Shown here: piece after piece, positions 15,673 through 22,901 of the stretch | Position numbering within the stretch: the stretch's first letter is position 1 | Layout of the letters: every line of letters starts with the position of its first letter | From: Sphingomonas sp. CCH10-B3 | GTDB lineage: Bacteria; Pseudomonadota; Alphaproteobacteria; Sphingomonadales; Sphingomonadaceae | DNA length: 22,943 nt | Assembly (NCBI RefSeq): GCF_001556185.1 | Contig: NZ_LSIJ01000102.1 | Span: 1 to 22,943, forward strand | Direction of reading: 5' to 3' | Made by a program: the position numbers and the translations under genes | The notes under the pieces: generated by a model | Databases searched by the model: none | What the model was told of the DNA's origin: nothing | Seen by the model: only the letters and a program-made list of their open reading frames with translations

Positions 15673-16167
15673 ATGGCATTCAAAAGAGTTGATCAGATTC
15701 TCACGGCGGACGCTCGCTATGCAGGACTTGTCGTCGTCGACGGCGACGGCGCTCGTCCGATCGACCTGCCCGCGCACCACGCCGCCGTCGCGTCCGTCAC
15801 GCTGCGCGGCACCGCGCCGGGCGAGGTGCGGGATGCATTCGACCGTGCGCGCAATCTCGTCATCTATGCCTATTTCGATTATGATCTATTGGTGAATGCC
15901 GAAATCCAGGCGCTCGGCGCGGTCGAACTCGCGCTTCGATTACGGCTGGCGGGGCAATCGAGCGACACGTTGCACAACCTCGTCGAGCGCGCGCGCAAAC
16001 ACGCTATCTTTCCCAAATGGTCTCGCGCGCAACCGATCGATCGCGCGCAGTCGCTGGTCGCGATGCGCAATGGCCTGTCGCACGGCACCACCGACATCCA
16101 CACGCCGGGAATGACGATGATCGTACTCGAAGGCTGCGCCTGGGCGATCGACTGCGCCTTTCCTTGA
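15673..16167 (+). CDS. HEPN-like protein (RNxxxH motif), probable RNase or toxin-like
   Basis: A 164-residue protein with no signal peptide. The C-terminal half is all-helical (AEIQALGAVELALRLRLAG, LHNLVERARKHAIF) and ends in R132-N-G-L-S-H137, matching the RNxxxH signature of HEPN domains, which cut RNA in many toxin-antitoxin, abortive-infection and CRISPR systems. The N-terminal 45 residues (GLVVVDGDGARPIDLPAHHAAVASVTL) are unfamiliar. No partner nucleotidyltransferase (MNT) gene lies beside it, so it is not an obvious HEPN/MNT pair. It has its own candidate promoter and is convergent with the PLD-like gene, 7 bp between stops. SD is weak. HEPN assignment rests on one motif and helical context. 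Confidence 0.7.
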   Translation: MAFKRVDQILTADARYAGLVVVDGDGARPIDLPAHHAAVASVTLRGTAPGEVRDAFDRARNLVIYAYFDYDLLVNAEIQALGAVELALRLRLAGQSSDTLHNLVERARKHAIFPKWSRAQPIDRAQSLVAMRNGLSHGTTDIHTPGMTMIVLEGCAWAIDCAFP

Positions 16168-16174
16168 TCGGCGC

Positions 16175-17368
16175 TCAGTGTTGGGGATAGCCGAGCTTGC
16201 CTAAGGGAAGTCCGGGCGGCGCGAATCGCTTCTTCGACAGGTCGAGCTCGCCCAAGGTCCGCAATTTGTCTTCAAGGCGTTCGTCGATCCACGCCCGCGA
16301 TCGGTCGGTGAGCACCATGCCCGGTTTGCGGTTATAGGCGATCATCGGATCGATATTGCCCCTGCCTGCCGCAGCGTTTCGCTGCGTCGAGGCGAAGCTG
16401 TCCGATTTCATCGCCGCCATCATCGCGCGGAACGACACGCCATCGTCGAGCGTCCCGTCGAGGAACCGAGTATCGTGCACCCGCACATAATTGGCCCAAT
16501 TTTGCTTCCACGGCCGCAGGGCGATCTCCGCCCTGCTGGCGACATCGACATCGTCACGATGTTCGCGGCCGATTGCCTTGCCGAAGATCATCAGATCGTC
16601 CGGGCTATGGACGAGGCGCCCGAGATACAGAACGTCGCCGTCCTTGACCTGCCGGGGATGGATTGCGCTGGGATACGTGAACGCCCAATTAGCGCCCGAC
16701 TCCGCGACGACATCGTCGGTGCGGAGATCACGGCTCGCCTTGTTGTCACCCGTTCCTGAGAATTTGACAAAGGCCTGATTGGCAAAGGAGGGCGTGGCCG
16801 CAGTCGACGTGACGAACGGACTGTCGGCGGGAACCTTCGCGCCGAAATCGGGGAGCGATTGCTTGGGCTTTCCCGGATTGGCGACGCGCCGCGCTTCGAG
16901 GATTTTCTCCCACTCCTTGAGCTTCACCGGGGTGAGATCGGCGCCGGCCAGCTTCCATAGCCGCTCGAAATAGTCGCCGCAGGTCGAGACGATCGCGGGA
17001 TCGCCGGCGGCGAAGCCGAATTCGTGGTTTCGCCGCATCGCCGCCTCGGTGACGTTGGCGCTCGTCGCGATCACGCTGGCGTTGCCGAACAGATAGAGCT
17101 TCGCGTGCAGCCCGCGCACGCCGCGCACCTTGCCGCCCGCCGCCAACACCGCGCGCAGTGCCGCGATGTCGCTGACGCCCTGGTCGAAGCAGTTTAGATC
17201 GAAGCGCGTGATCAGTTCGATGTTCTTGGCCGTGCCCTCGCGGACGATCCGTTGTAGCGCCGTCGCCTTAACGAACGGGCAGACGATCCGGAGACCGGAA
17301 GGATGGGCGCGTCGCGCCGCCAGGAGCTCGCGCTCCCACGCCTCGCTGATCAACCGAAAATCCGCCAT
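16175..17368 (-). CDS. Phospholipase-D-like nuclease family protein
   Basis: A 397-residue protein. Residues 1-150 form a PLD-type domain with one HKD motif: GLHAKLYLFGNASVIATSANV (H88, K90, S103, N105), then NHEFG at 114-118. Single-HKD proteins normally dimerise to build one active site, and bacterial members include nucleases such as Nuc and BfiI. The C-terminal half (WAFTYPSAIHPRQVKDGDVLYLGRLVHSPDDLMIFGKAIG) looks like a PUA/EVE-like barrel that may bind modified bases or RNA; this is inference. The ATG at 17368 has GAGGGGG just upstream. It is the last gene of a three-gene minus-strand operon after the XRE regulator and the membrane peptide. Likely a DNA or RNA nuclease in defence. Confidence 0.75.
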   Translation of the reverse strand: MADFRLISEAWERELLAARRAHPSGLRIVCPFVKATALQRIVREGTAKNIELITRFDLNCFDQGVSDIAALRAVLAAGGKVRGVRGLHAKLYLFGNASVIATSANVTEAAMRRNHEFGFAAGDPAIVSTCGDYFERLWKLAGADLTPVKLKEWEKILEARRVANPGKPKQSLPDFGAKVPADSPFVTSTAATPSFANQAFVKFSGTGDNKASRDLRTDDVVAESGANWAFTYPSAIHPRQVKDGDVLYLGRLVHSPDDLMIFGKAIGREHRDDVDVASRAEIALRPWKQNWANYVRVHDTRFLDGTLDDGVSFRAMMAAMKSDSFASTQRNAAAGRGNIDPMIAYNRKPGMVLTDRSRAWIDERLEDKLRTLGELDLSKKRFAPPGLPLGKLGYPQH

Positions 17369-17415
17369 CCGCCCCCTCTTTCCCACAACCCCCGGCGTCA
17401 TGCCTGGATATACCA

Positions 17416-17547
17416 TCAGGATGGTAGCAGGATATAGCCACTGGTGGCCGCGACCACCAAGGCGATCACCACGCGCGCCGCCCATTTGCCGAGTTCCTCG
17501 ACGAACGCGCCGGTGAACCGGTCGATCGGCCTGGGCTCGCTCGCCAT
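17416..17547 (-). CDS. 43-residue single-pass membrane peptide
   Basis: A short gene that is easy to miss. MASEPRPIDRFTGAFVEELGKWAARV is polar and amphipathic; VIALVVAATSGYILLP is one C-terminal TM helix. Its ATG shares one base with the stop of the XRE gene (TGATG), so translation is coupled, and it ends 47 bp before the PLD-like gene. This placement argues that it is real. A tail-anchored peptide between a regulator and a nuclease could tether or restrain the nuclease, or be a membrane-acting toxin; neither is shown. Homologues are unknown to me. Confidence 0.6.
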   Translation of the reverse strand: MASEPRPIDRFTGAFVEELGKWAARVVIALVVAATSGYILLPS

Positions 17548-18293
17548 CAGTCGTCCTCGGCGAAATAGTCGGCAAGCATCTGCTGCTCGTCGACCCGAGC
17601 GTCTGCCCACAAGATCGGGATCGTCCCTGCGGCGGGATTTGAGCGGCGCGAGCGCACCGCGAGGAGCGCTATCGCGATCGGCTCACCGCCGTGGGTCGGT
17701 TCAGCGTCATAGGTGCCGGTGAGGATCGCCGCCGCGTGCGTGCGCTCGATCCGCTCGACACAGGCGAGGAGGTCGCGCCACAGCGGCCTGACTCGGAAGT
17801 CGCGCTCGGGCTTGCGCCCGATCAGCCCGAGGCGTTCGGCCTGGACGAAGGACGCGAGATCGAGCCATTCGCGCAATTCTGCGAGGTCGTCAGCGGCATC
17901 CGGCCCGAGATCGGATTGAAAAAGCAGGCTGTGGGTGGCGAGCATCGCCTTGAGCTGTAGTTCGCTCCGAAATGGTGCCACCGGTACCGGTACGCGGCCC
18001 TCGGTCCAAGCGAACATCTCCACGAAATTGGCGGCGGCCTCTTCGGCCGTGGGGCGCATACGCGGACGAAGGAATTCATCCTCGGGCTGGCGCAGCGCGA
18101 CGGCGATTTTGCGGAGCTGCGCTGGGCGCACCCGGATGCCGCGCTCGACGCGCTGCACCGTCGCGAGCGAGACACGGGCTTCGCATGCCAGCGTTTGCTG
18201 CTTCCAGCGGAAGAACATCCGCTGCAATTTCACGAAATTGGCGATGGCGGCGCCGTCGAGGACAAAAGTCGCTGAGGGATCGATCGTGGTCAT
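17547..18293 (-). CDS. XRE-type helix-turn-helix protein
   Basis: A 248-residue protein. An N-terminal Cro/C1-type HTH lies at about 15-68: FFRWKQQTLACEARVSLATVQRVERGIRVRPAQLRKIAVAL, the XRE pattern. The remaining 180 residues are helical and acidic (LGPDAADDLAELREWLDLASFVQAERLGL, PLWRDLLACVERIERTHAAAILTGTYDAEP) with no domain I know; they may sense a signal or bind a partner. I chose the ATG at 18293 (MTTIDPSATF) because the longer frame to 18602 runs into the divergent PIN gene. It heads the operon with the membrane peptide (1-base overlap) and the PLD-like gene, and is probably its autoregulator. Confidence 0.75.
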   Translation of the reverse strand: MTTIDPSATFVLDGAAIANFVKLQRMFFRWKQQTLACEARVSLATVQRVERGIRVRPAQLRKIAVALRQPEDEFLRPRMRPTAEEAAANFVEMFAWTEGRVPVPVAPFRSELQLKAMLATHSLLFQSDLGPDAADDLAELREWLDLASFVQAERLGLIGRKPERDFRVRPLWRDLLACVERIERTHAAAILTGTYDAEPTHGGEPIAIALLAVRSRRSNPAAGTIPILWADARVDEQQMLADYFAEDD

Positions 18294-18425
18294 GGCTGTC
18301 GGTATGATGCAGTTTGTCTGTAAATTAGAGAGTGATATGCACGTCAGTTTGGTCACCCAACCCCCGTCCGAAAATCCATGCGGGAGCCACCCCACGCCGG
18401 CGAACGGATCGATAAGGACGTCACG
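18294..18425. promoter_or_regulatory. Divergent control region between XRE and PIN genes
   Basis: The 132 bp between the divergent genes should hold both promoters and the XRE operator. For the plus strand, TTTGTC and TATGCA lie 17 bp apart near 18314-18342, a weak promoter candidate. A short dyad TTGGTCACCCAA follows near 18349. AAGGA (18414-18418) is the SD of the PIN gene. Confidence 0.35.
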
Positions 18426-19277
18426 GTGGCGGTGAAGCGTCACGTCATTGATACCAACTATCTCGGCTATGATGACTTGGCCGCGTTTCTTGGCCGCTCG
18501 ACCGACAATTACGCGGTGATCGCGGAGATGACATTGGTCGAGGTGCACAAGAAAGCGGCGGCGTTCCAGGCGCGCCAGCTCCTCAAAATCCTGTGTCGGC
18601 ACCCGCGCCAGGTCATCATCCTACGCAGCACGCTCGATCTCTATCGCGATCGAGGTGACAGCAAAGGGCTGGTCAACCGCCTCATCGAGCCGAAACAGAC
18701 CGGGTCATTCGGCGAATATTGCCGCACCGTGATTGACGTTCCCGACGACGAGCACGTCGATGCGCACTTCGCGCTGATGGAGGAGCAGTCGCGCGCGCAG
18801 GTCGCCGACCTGCAAGCGTCGGTCGGCAACATCCTCAACCTATTCGAGCGCTGCGTGACGATCTTCGAGCGTGGTGAGCTCGACAGGTTGCGCAAGCGGA
18901 TTCCTTATTCGGAAGCGTTGCAGCGCAAGCTCATCCACCTCAGCATGGACATCCACAAAGTGTTGCTGCGATCGCTCAACATCGAGCAGCGCTTCTACCC
19001 CAAGACGACGCCATGCACGCTTAACACGTTTGTGTTCCGCTACGCACTTTGCGTCGTGATCTTCCTGACACGCTGGATCCGTCACGGCGAGGCCAAAGAG
19101 ATTCGGCAAGAGCGGCTCGTCAACCACGTGATGGATTTGAAGACGGCGGCGGTCGCGACCTTCTTCGACGGACTCAAGACGCATGACGAAATGCCCAAGG
19201 ACGTCCATCTCGAGGCGAAATATGTGCTATCGGCGATCGGTGCCTATACCAATTGCGGCAAAGGCGGATGGCGATGA
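18426..19277 (+). CDS. PIN-like domain ribonuclease
   Basis: A 283-residue protein from GTG 18426, which has AAGGA 7 bp upstream; ATG 18378 would add 16 residues but lacks an SD. The N-terminus MAVKRHVIDTNYL has the PIN-domain start, D9-T-N. E39 (MTLVEVHKK) fits the second acidic residue, and the C-terminal VNHVMDLKTAAVATFFDGLKTHDEM supplies D237 and D254. The four acids are what a metal-dependent PIN RNase needs. A helical insert of about 190 residues separates the halves, far larger than in VapC toxins (about 130 aa total), closer to large PIN-like families such as PIN_8/DUF4935. One hydrophobic stretch (FVFRYALCVVIFLTRW) may be buried helix. The stop overlaps the next ATG (ATGA), so the two proteins are made together. 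Confidence 0.7.
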   Translation: MAVKRHVIDTNYLGYDDLAAFLGRSTDNYAVIAEMTLVEVHKKAAAFQARQLLKILCRHPRQVIILRSTLDLYRDRGDSKGLVNRLIEPKQTGSFGEYCRTVIDVPDDEHVDAHFALMEEQSRAQVADLQASVGNILNLFERCVTIFERGELDRLRKRIPYSEALQRKLIHLSMDIHKVLLRSLNIEQRFYPKTTPCTLNTFVFRYALCVVIFLTRWIRHGEAKEIRQERLVNHVMDLKTAAVATFFDGLKTHDEMPKDVHLEAKYVLSAIGAYTNCGKGGWR

Positions 19278-20689
19278 CGCCCAGACGCACCATGCAGCGG
19301 ACGATCGAGATTGCTGACTTTGAACTGCCGCGCGGGGCGGTGTCGATCCAGCAGCTGATGGCGATGCCGCGGTCGGTATGGGATCATCTGCGCAGCGAGA
19401 TAACCCGCCGCCGTCAGACCGATCCCGCGCATCCAATCGCGCGGTGCCGCTTGTGCAAGGGGCCGATCTTCATTCGCGCGCATTTCGCCGACGGCGAACA
19501 TGCACCGGTCTTCGCACACTATCCCGAGAGTCCGACCGACTGTCCCTGGTATCAGGGCGTCAACCTGAAGCCCGACGACGCGCGCGCCGCGCAATATCAG
19601 GGTCATCAGGAATCGGCGCTGCATCGCTGGCTGTGCGAGACGATTGCCGAAGTGCTCGGCAAAGACCCGCGCTGCCAGCTCGTCACCGTAGAAACCTACC
19701 GGCGCCCCGCAATCGCGGCCCGGGGACGTTTTCCCGATGTCTATGCCGAGTTGGACGGGCTCGGAAAATTCGCGATCGAAGTACAGCTCTCCAAACCCTT
19801 CGCGCCCGAGATCATCGCGCGTCACCTTCATTATGAAGCCGAGGGCGTGGCGCTGCTGTGGGTGTTCCGCGAACTTCCTCCAGAACTGCCGCAAGGCTTT
19901 CACGATGTCATCACGCTCCAGCGCGGCAACGTCTTCCTGTTCGACGACGCGGCGCTCGCAGCATCGATCGCGCAGGGCAAGCTCGTGCTGACCGCCCTTC
20001 TCGAGACCGATCGCGGCGGATTTCTCAAACCACGGCAGGCATCGCTCGACGACCTCGATCGCAGCACCGGGCGCGCTGTCTTCATCGAGGATCGTCGCTC
20101 GGACCGACTGCTCGAATATTGCCGCCTCGGCCGGGAAAAATGGTGGGAGGCATTTCGCGAAGCGCCGCCGTCGGACTTCGACTTTCCGTTCAGCGAACCC
20201 TGCTTTCATCGCGCCTGGGATTCGATCAAGGGTTTCGTGCCAGCGCTCAGCCCGTGGAAGCGCGAATGCTGGTCGACGCAATTCATGCGGGGTGATCAGC
20301 ATTTTGCGGAACTGGCGGCGATCCTCTTCTCGATCGCCCGAACCGCCGCGACGGCCAAGGATCGCGTCTACGTCACGCGCTATACCGGCGAGGGCGCCTT
20401 GGTCGCGATGCTCAATGCCAAGCTCTCATCACAGTTTTTCGCACCCTATGCGTCATTGATCGAGACCATGCTTCGGGCCGGACCTGCGCGCGATCGTCTC
20501 GATCGCGCGTCATTGAAGACAGCGTTCGCCAAAGCCGCGGCGATGGCCGAGCAGGTCAAGTCCGGCCATCCCGTCTGGGCGGGGGCCGCGCGACTGTTTC
20601 CGGAGGTCTTCGACGGGCTGCGGCGCGCGGAGCTCGACGATCTCGGCAGGCTGCCCGGATGGGCGGGCGGAGCAGAGCAGCCGACTTAG
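19274..20689 (+). CDS. CoiA/DUF6035-like protein: zinc finger plus PD-(D/E)xK-type nuclease
   Basis: A 471-residue protein. Residues 58-90 form a CoiA-like zinc ribbon: C58-x2-C61 (ARCRLCKGPIFIRAH), FAHY at 80-83 and C90 (TDCPWY). Next comes an endonuclease-like core, RFPDVYAEL...FAIEVQLSKP, giving D155 and E169-V-Q171, the ExQ variant of PD-(D/E)xK that CoiA-type proteins carry. The C-terminal 270 residues (KWWEAFREAPPSDFDF..., FSIARTAATAKDRVYVTRYTGEGALVAML) are helical and unassigned. The family resembles DUF6035 as I remember it. Competence CoiA acts in DNA uptake, but here the setting is a mobile defence-like cluster. ATG 19274 overlaps the PIN stop (ATGA), so both are co-translated; an ATG at 19268 is possible. 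Confidence 0.72.
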   Translation: MTPRRTMQRTIEIADFELPRGAVSIQQLMAMPRSVWDHLRSEITRRRQTDPAHPIARCRLCKGPIFIRAHFADGEHAPVFAHYPESPTDCPWYQGVNLKPDDARAAQYQGHQESALHRWLCETIAEVLGKDPRCQLVTVETYRRPAIAARGRFPDVYAELDGLGKFAIEVQLSKPFAPEIIARHLHYEAEGVALLWVFRELPPELPQGFHDVITLQRGNVFLFDDAALAASIAQGKLVLTALLETDRGGFLKPRQASLDDLDRSTGRAVFIEDRRSDRLLEYCRLGREKWWEAFREAPPSDFDFPFSEPCFHRAWDSIKGFVPALSPWKRECWSTQFMRGDQHFAELAAILFSIARTAATAKDRVYVTRYTGEGALVAMLNAKLSSQFFAPYASLIETMLRAGPARDRLDRASLKTAFAKAAAMAEQVKSGHPVWAGAARLFPEVFDGLRRAELDDLGRLPGWAGGAEQPT

Positions 20690-21669
20690 GCCCTTTCTGC
20701 GGGACGCAGGAACGGCGGCACTTCTGCTGGCTGCTGATGGAGGATCAGCGTCACGACGTCCTGTTCAAGCGCGCGATCGAGCGCAGCCGTGAAATTGGTG
20801 ATGCTTGATACCACCTTGTCTCGGCGGATTGCGTGCCGCCAGTTGATTTGTTCTCCCGGTTGCTGCCGCCAGGCGATGAGCTGGACTAGCGCCATATGGC
20901 CGAACATCATCCCCTCTTCGCCGGCCTGGAAGGCGATGTGGATATGCGTCGGAGTGAAGGTCTGCCGCTCTTCCAGATCCCAAGTCGTGAACAAGGTGGC
21001 GACGTCTTCGTGGATATCGTCACGCGGCTGCCCGCCGCTGGCGGTAAACCGGACGCGGTCAATCCGCATGCGCCATTGCTCGGTCGTGGTATCCCCGCTG
21101 GTTTCGGTTTCGAGCAATTCTTCCTTGAGGCACTCCAAGACGATCCCGGCACCTGGCGCGATCTTGTAGGACACGTCGCCGGCAAGCACACCGAGCAGGT
21201 TCTGCCGCATCGCCTGGTCGAAACGGATATTGAAGTTTTTCCTCGCCTTTCGGAGATGCCGCACCTCGAACAGCATCCAGACGCTGTAAAATTTCCAGGC
21301 GATGAGCAGTGGCTTGCCGAGCAGGTCGGCATAGGCGTTCAATCGGCCGAGATATTCTGGGGTGAACGAGAGCGTCTGGCTCCGCTTCACCTTTACCTCG
21401 ATCAGGACTGGCCCTGATGACTGAAAGTCGGCGAGCAGGTCGGGAACCTGATAGGTCTCTCGAGACGCGGGTGGCGACTGGTGCTGGTCGAGCTTGTGGA
21501 TCAACCGGGTCTGGCCGAGCCAGGCGCAGACCGCCATGAATTCGTCCTCAGCAGGCAGGCCGCGGTCGAGCTGGCGGACCTTGTCCGCAATCCGACGCGC
21601 ATCGCTCGCCCAGCCAAGCTCGGCGAGCACGTCCTGAATCAGGCGGTCGGTATCGTCGGGTTCGGCCAA
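20686..21669 (-). CDS. PD-(D/E)xK restriction-endonuclease-like protein
   Basis: A 327-residue soluble protein. After an N-terminal helical part, the catalytic signature is plain: QVPDLLADF (P76-D77) followed by VLIEVKVKR (E91-V-K93), then YLGRLNAYADLLGKPLLIAWKF, the helix-strand ending of Hjc-, Mrr- or Card1-like nuclease cores. The rest (NFNIRFDQAMRQNLLGVLAGDV, FTPTHIHIAFQAGEEGMMF) is unassigned. The TTG start at 21669 has CAGGA 9 bp upstream; no ATG is available near. Its stop (TTA on the plus strand, 20686-20688) interlocks with the TAG of the CoiA-like gene at 20687-20689, so the two transcripts converge with no gap. Probable DNA nuclease of a defence or conflict system. Confidence 0.75.
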   Translation of the reverse strand: MAEPDDTDRLIQDVLAELGWASDARRIADKVRQLDRGLPAEDEFMAVCAWLGQTRLIHKLDQHQSPPASRETYQVPDLLADFQSSGPVLIEVKVKRSQTLSFTPEYLGRLNAYADLLGKPLLIAWKFYSVWMLFEVRHLRKARKNFNIRFDQAMRQNLLGVLAGDVSYKIAPGAGIVLECLKEELLETETSGDTTTEQWRMRIDRVRFTASGGQPRDDIHEDVATLFTTWDLEERQTFTPTHIHIAFQAGEEGMMFGHMALVQLIAWRQQPGEQINWRHAIRRDKVVSSITNFTAALDRALEQDVVTLILHQQPAEVPPFLRPAERA

Positions 21670-21748
21670 CTTTCACGGTCCTGTTTGTGCGAGCGTCGGT
21701 ATTGGCCCCATTCTAGGCGGATTGGGTGGTTGACGCACCCCGCGCGCG

Positions 21749-21827
21749 GCATAGAGCGTTATATTTTGCGCGCACTCTATGCCCCTTTGGGCTACGTTCT
21801 TGCCAATAAATATAATAGTCGTTATAT
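21749..21827 (+). promoter_or_regulatory. AbiE promoter/operator with two inverted repeats
   Basis: GCATAGAG (21749-21756) and CTCTATGC (21775-21782) form a perfect 8-bp repeat. Further on, ATATAA (21810-21815) and TTATAT (21822-21827) form another, around a 6-nt spacer. TATAAT at 21811-21816 is a perfect -10 with a weak TTGGGC 18 bp upstream; TTGCCA and TATATC 17 bp apart overlap it. AbiEi antitoxins bind inverted repeats in their own promoter, so these are natural operator candidates. The SD GGAG is at 21851-21854. Confidence 0.5.
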
Positions 21828-21861
21828 CCAGTGCTCGTAACATCGCATCTGGAGCGACGAA

Positions 21862-22692
21862 ATGCGCGCAAACTATAAGTCGAAGACACTGGGTCCACGC
21901 GCCGCGCAGCTCGTCGTCGAACTGAACGAGCGGCGCAAGACCATCTTTTCGCTCGAGGACGTCACAGAGATCACCGGCCTGAGCCTTCCGTCGGCCCGCA
22001 GCCTCGTCGCTAACACCGAAGCGCGCGGGATCGTTACACGCCTCAAGCCCGGGCTCTATAACCTCGTTCCGTTCGAGCGCGGCCGTGACACTGAGCATGT
22101 CAGCGACCCTTATCTGATCGCGAAAAGCCTGGTCGGCGACACGCCCTACTTCATCTCGCATGCCAGTGCGCTTGAACTGCATCGCATGGTCACGCAGCCC
22201 CAGCTTGCGATTACGGCATCAGTCGCCAAGCGATTGCGCCCCCAGCGACTGCACGGCTATGAATTCCAATTCATCCACGTCAAGCAAGCCAACTTCTTCG
22301 GGCTCATGGATCATTGGATCACGCACGAGGAGCAGGTCAGGGTCAGTGATCCCGAGCGAACCATCATCGACGGTCTGAACCATCCGCAATATGTCGGGGG
22401 CATCACCGAAGTCGCCAAAGGGCTTTGGATGAAGCGCGACACGCTGCATATCCCCCGCCTTGTCGAGTATGCGGTGCGGATTGATGTCGGCGCCGTCATT
22501 CGCCGCCTCGGCTACCTGCTCGAATTCTACGGCCTCGCCGAGTCCCCAGCGCTGGAGCCGCTGCGCGCCAAGCTGACCTCGACCTATCAACGCCTCGATC
22601 CGCTGTTCCCAGCCGAAGGCAGGATGCTCGCGCGCTGGCGCATCCGCATCAACCTCGAACCCGATGAACTAGACGCGATCCGGAGCAGCTGA
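21862..22692 (+). CDS. abiEi: Type IV antitoxin, AbiEi family
   Basis: A 276-residue protein of normal AbiEi length. The N-terminal winged HTH (RRKTIFSLEDVTEITGLSLPSARSLVANTEARGIVTRLKPGLYNLVP, about 24-70) recognises its own promoter. The C-terminal AbiEi domain (YFISHASALELHRMVTQPQLAITASVAKRLRPQRLHGYEFQFIHVKQANFFGL, VSDPERTIIDGL) neutralises the toxin. In type IV systems it does so without stable protein-protein contact. ATG 21862 has GGAG 7 bp upstream. The stop at 22690-22692 overlaps the toxin start by one base (TGATG). It appears intact, while its toxin is broken. Confidence 0.85.
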   Translation: MRANYKSKTLGPRAAQLVVELNERRKTIFSLEDVTEITGLSLPSARSLVANTEARGIVTRLKPGLYNLVPFERGRDTEHVSDPYLIAKSLVGDTPYFISHASALELHRMVTQPQLAITASVAKRLRPQRLHGYEFQFIHVKQANFFGLMDHWITHEEQVRVSDPERTIIDGLNHPQYVGGITEVAKGLWMKRDTLHIPRLVEYAVRIDVGAVIRRLGYLLEFYGLAESPALEPLRAKLTSTYQRLDPLFPAEGRMLARWRIRINLEPDELDAIRSS

Positions 22693-22901
22693 TGATACCG
22701 CAACGCGACATTTCCCGCATCGCGAACGCACTGTTTCAAGCCGGGGGCGGGCGCCGCATCCCCGAAGCTGTCATCGAGCGCGACTATTGCCTGGCGTGGT
22801 TTCTAACTGCGCTGGCCCGGCATCCGTTGCGTGAGCGGCTCGCGTTCAAGGGCGGCACGGCGTTGCGGCGCTGCTGGTTCGAAAACTATCGAGACTGTTG
22901 A
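22692..22901 (+). pseudogene. abiEii: AbiEii toxin gene, 5' fragment disrupted by probable insertion
   Basis: The frame starts as AbiEii/AbiGii nucleotidyltransferase toxins do: an N-terminal segment (VIERDYCLAWFLTALARHP) and then the motif AFKGGTALRRCWFENYR, which in the family runs on to FSxDLDF with the catalytic DxD acids. Here it stops at DC* (TGA 22899-22901), 69 residues, so the catalytic acids are missing. The break after ...NYR coincides with a sequence that looks like an insertion-sequence terminus (22891 on). AbiEii is a GTP-dependent NTase-like toxin causing abortive infection, and this copy cannot be functional. The rest of the gene may lie beyond the window. Confidence 0.8.

Noticed and set aside
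15577..15780. A minus-strand frame upstream of trbB as a possible CopG gene
   Set aside because: 67 residues without a ribbon-helix-helix pattern, and overlapping the HEPN gene start; no CopG remnant can be shown.
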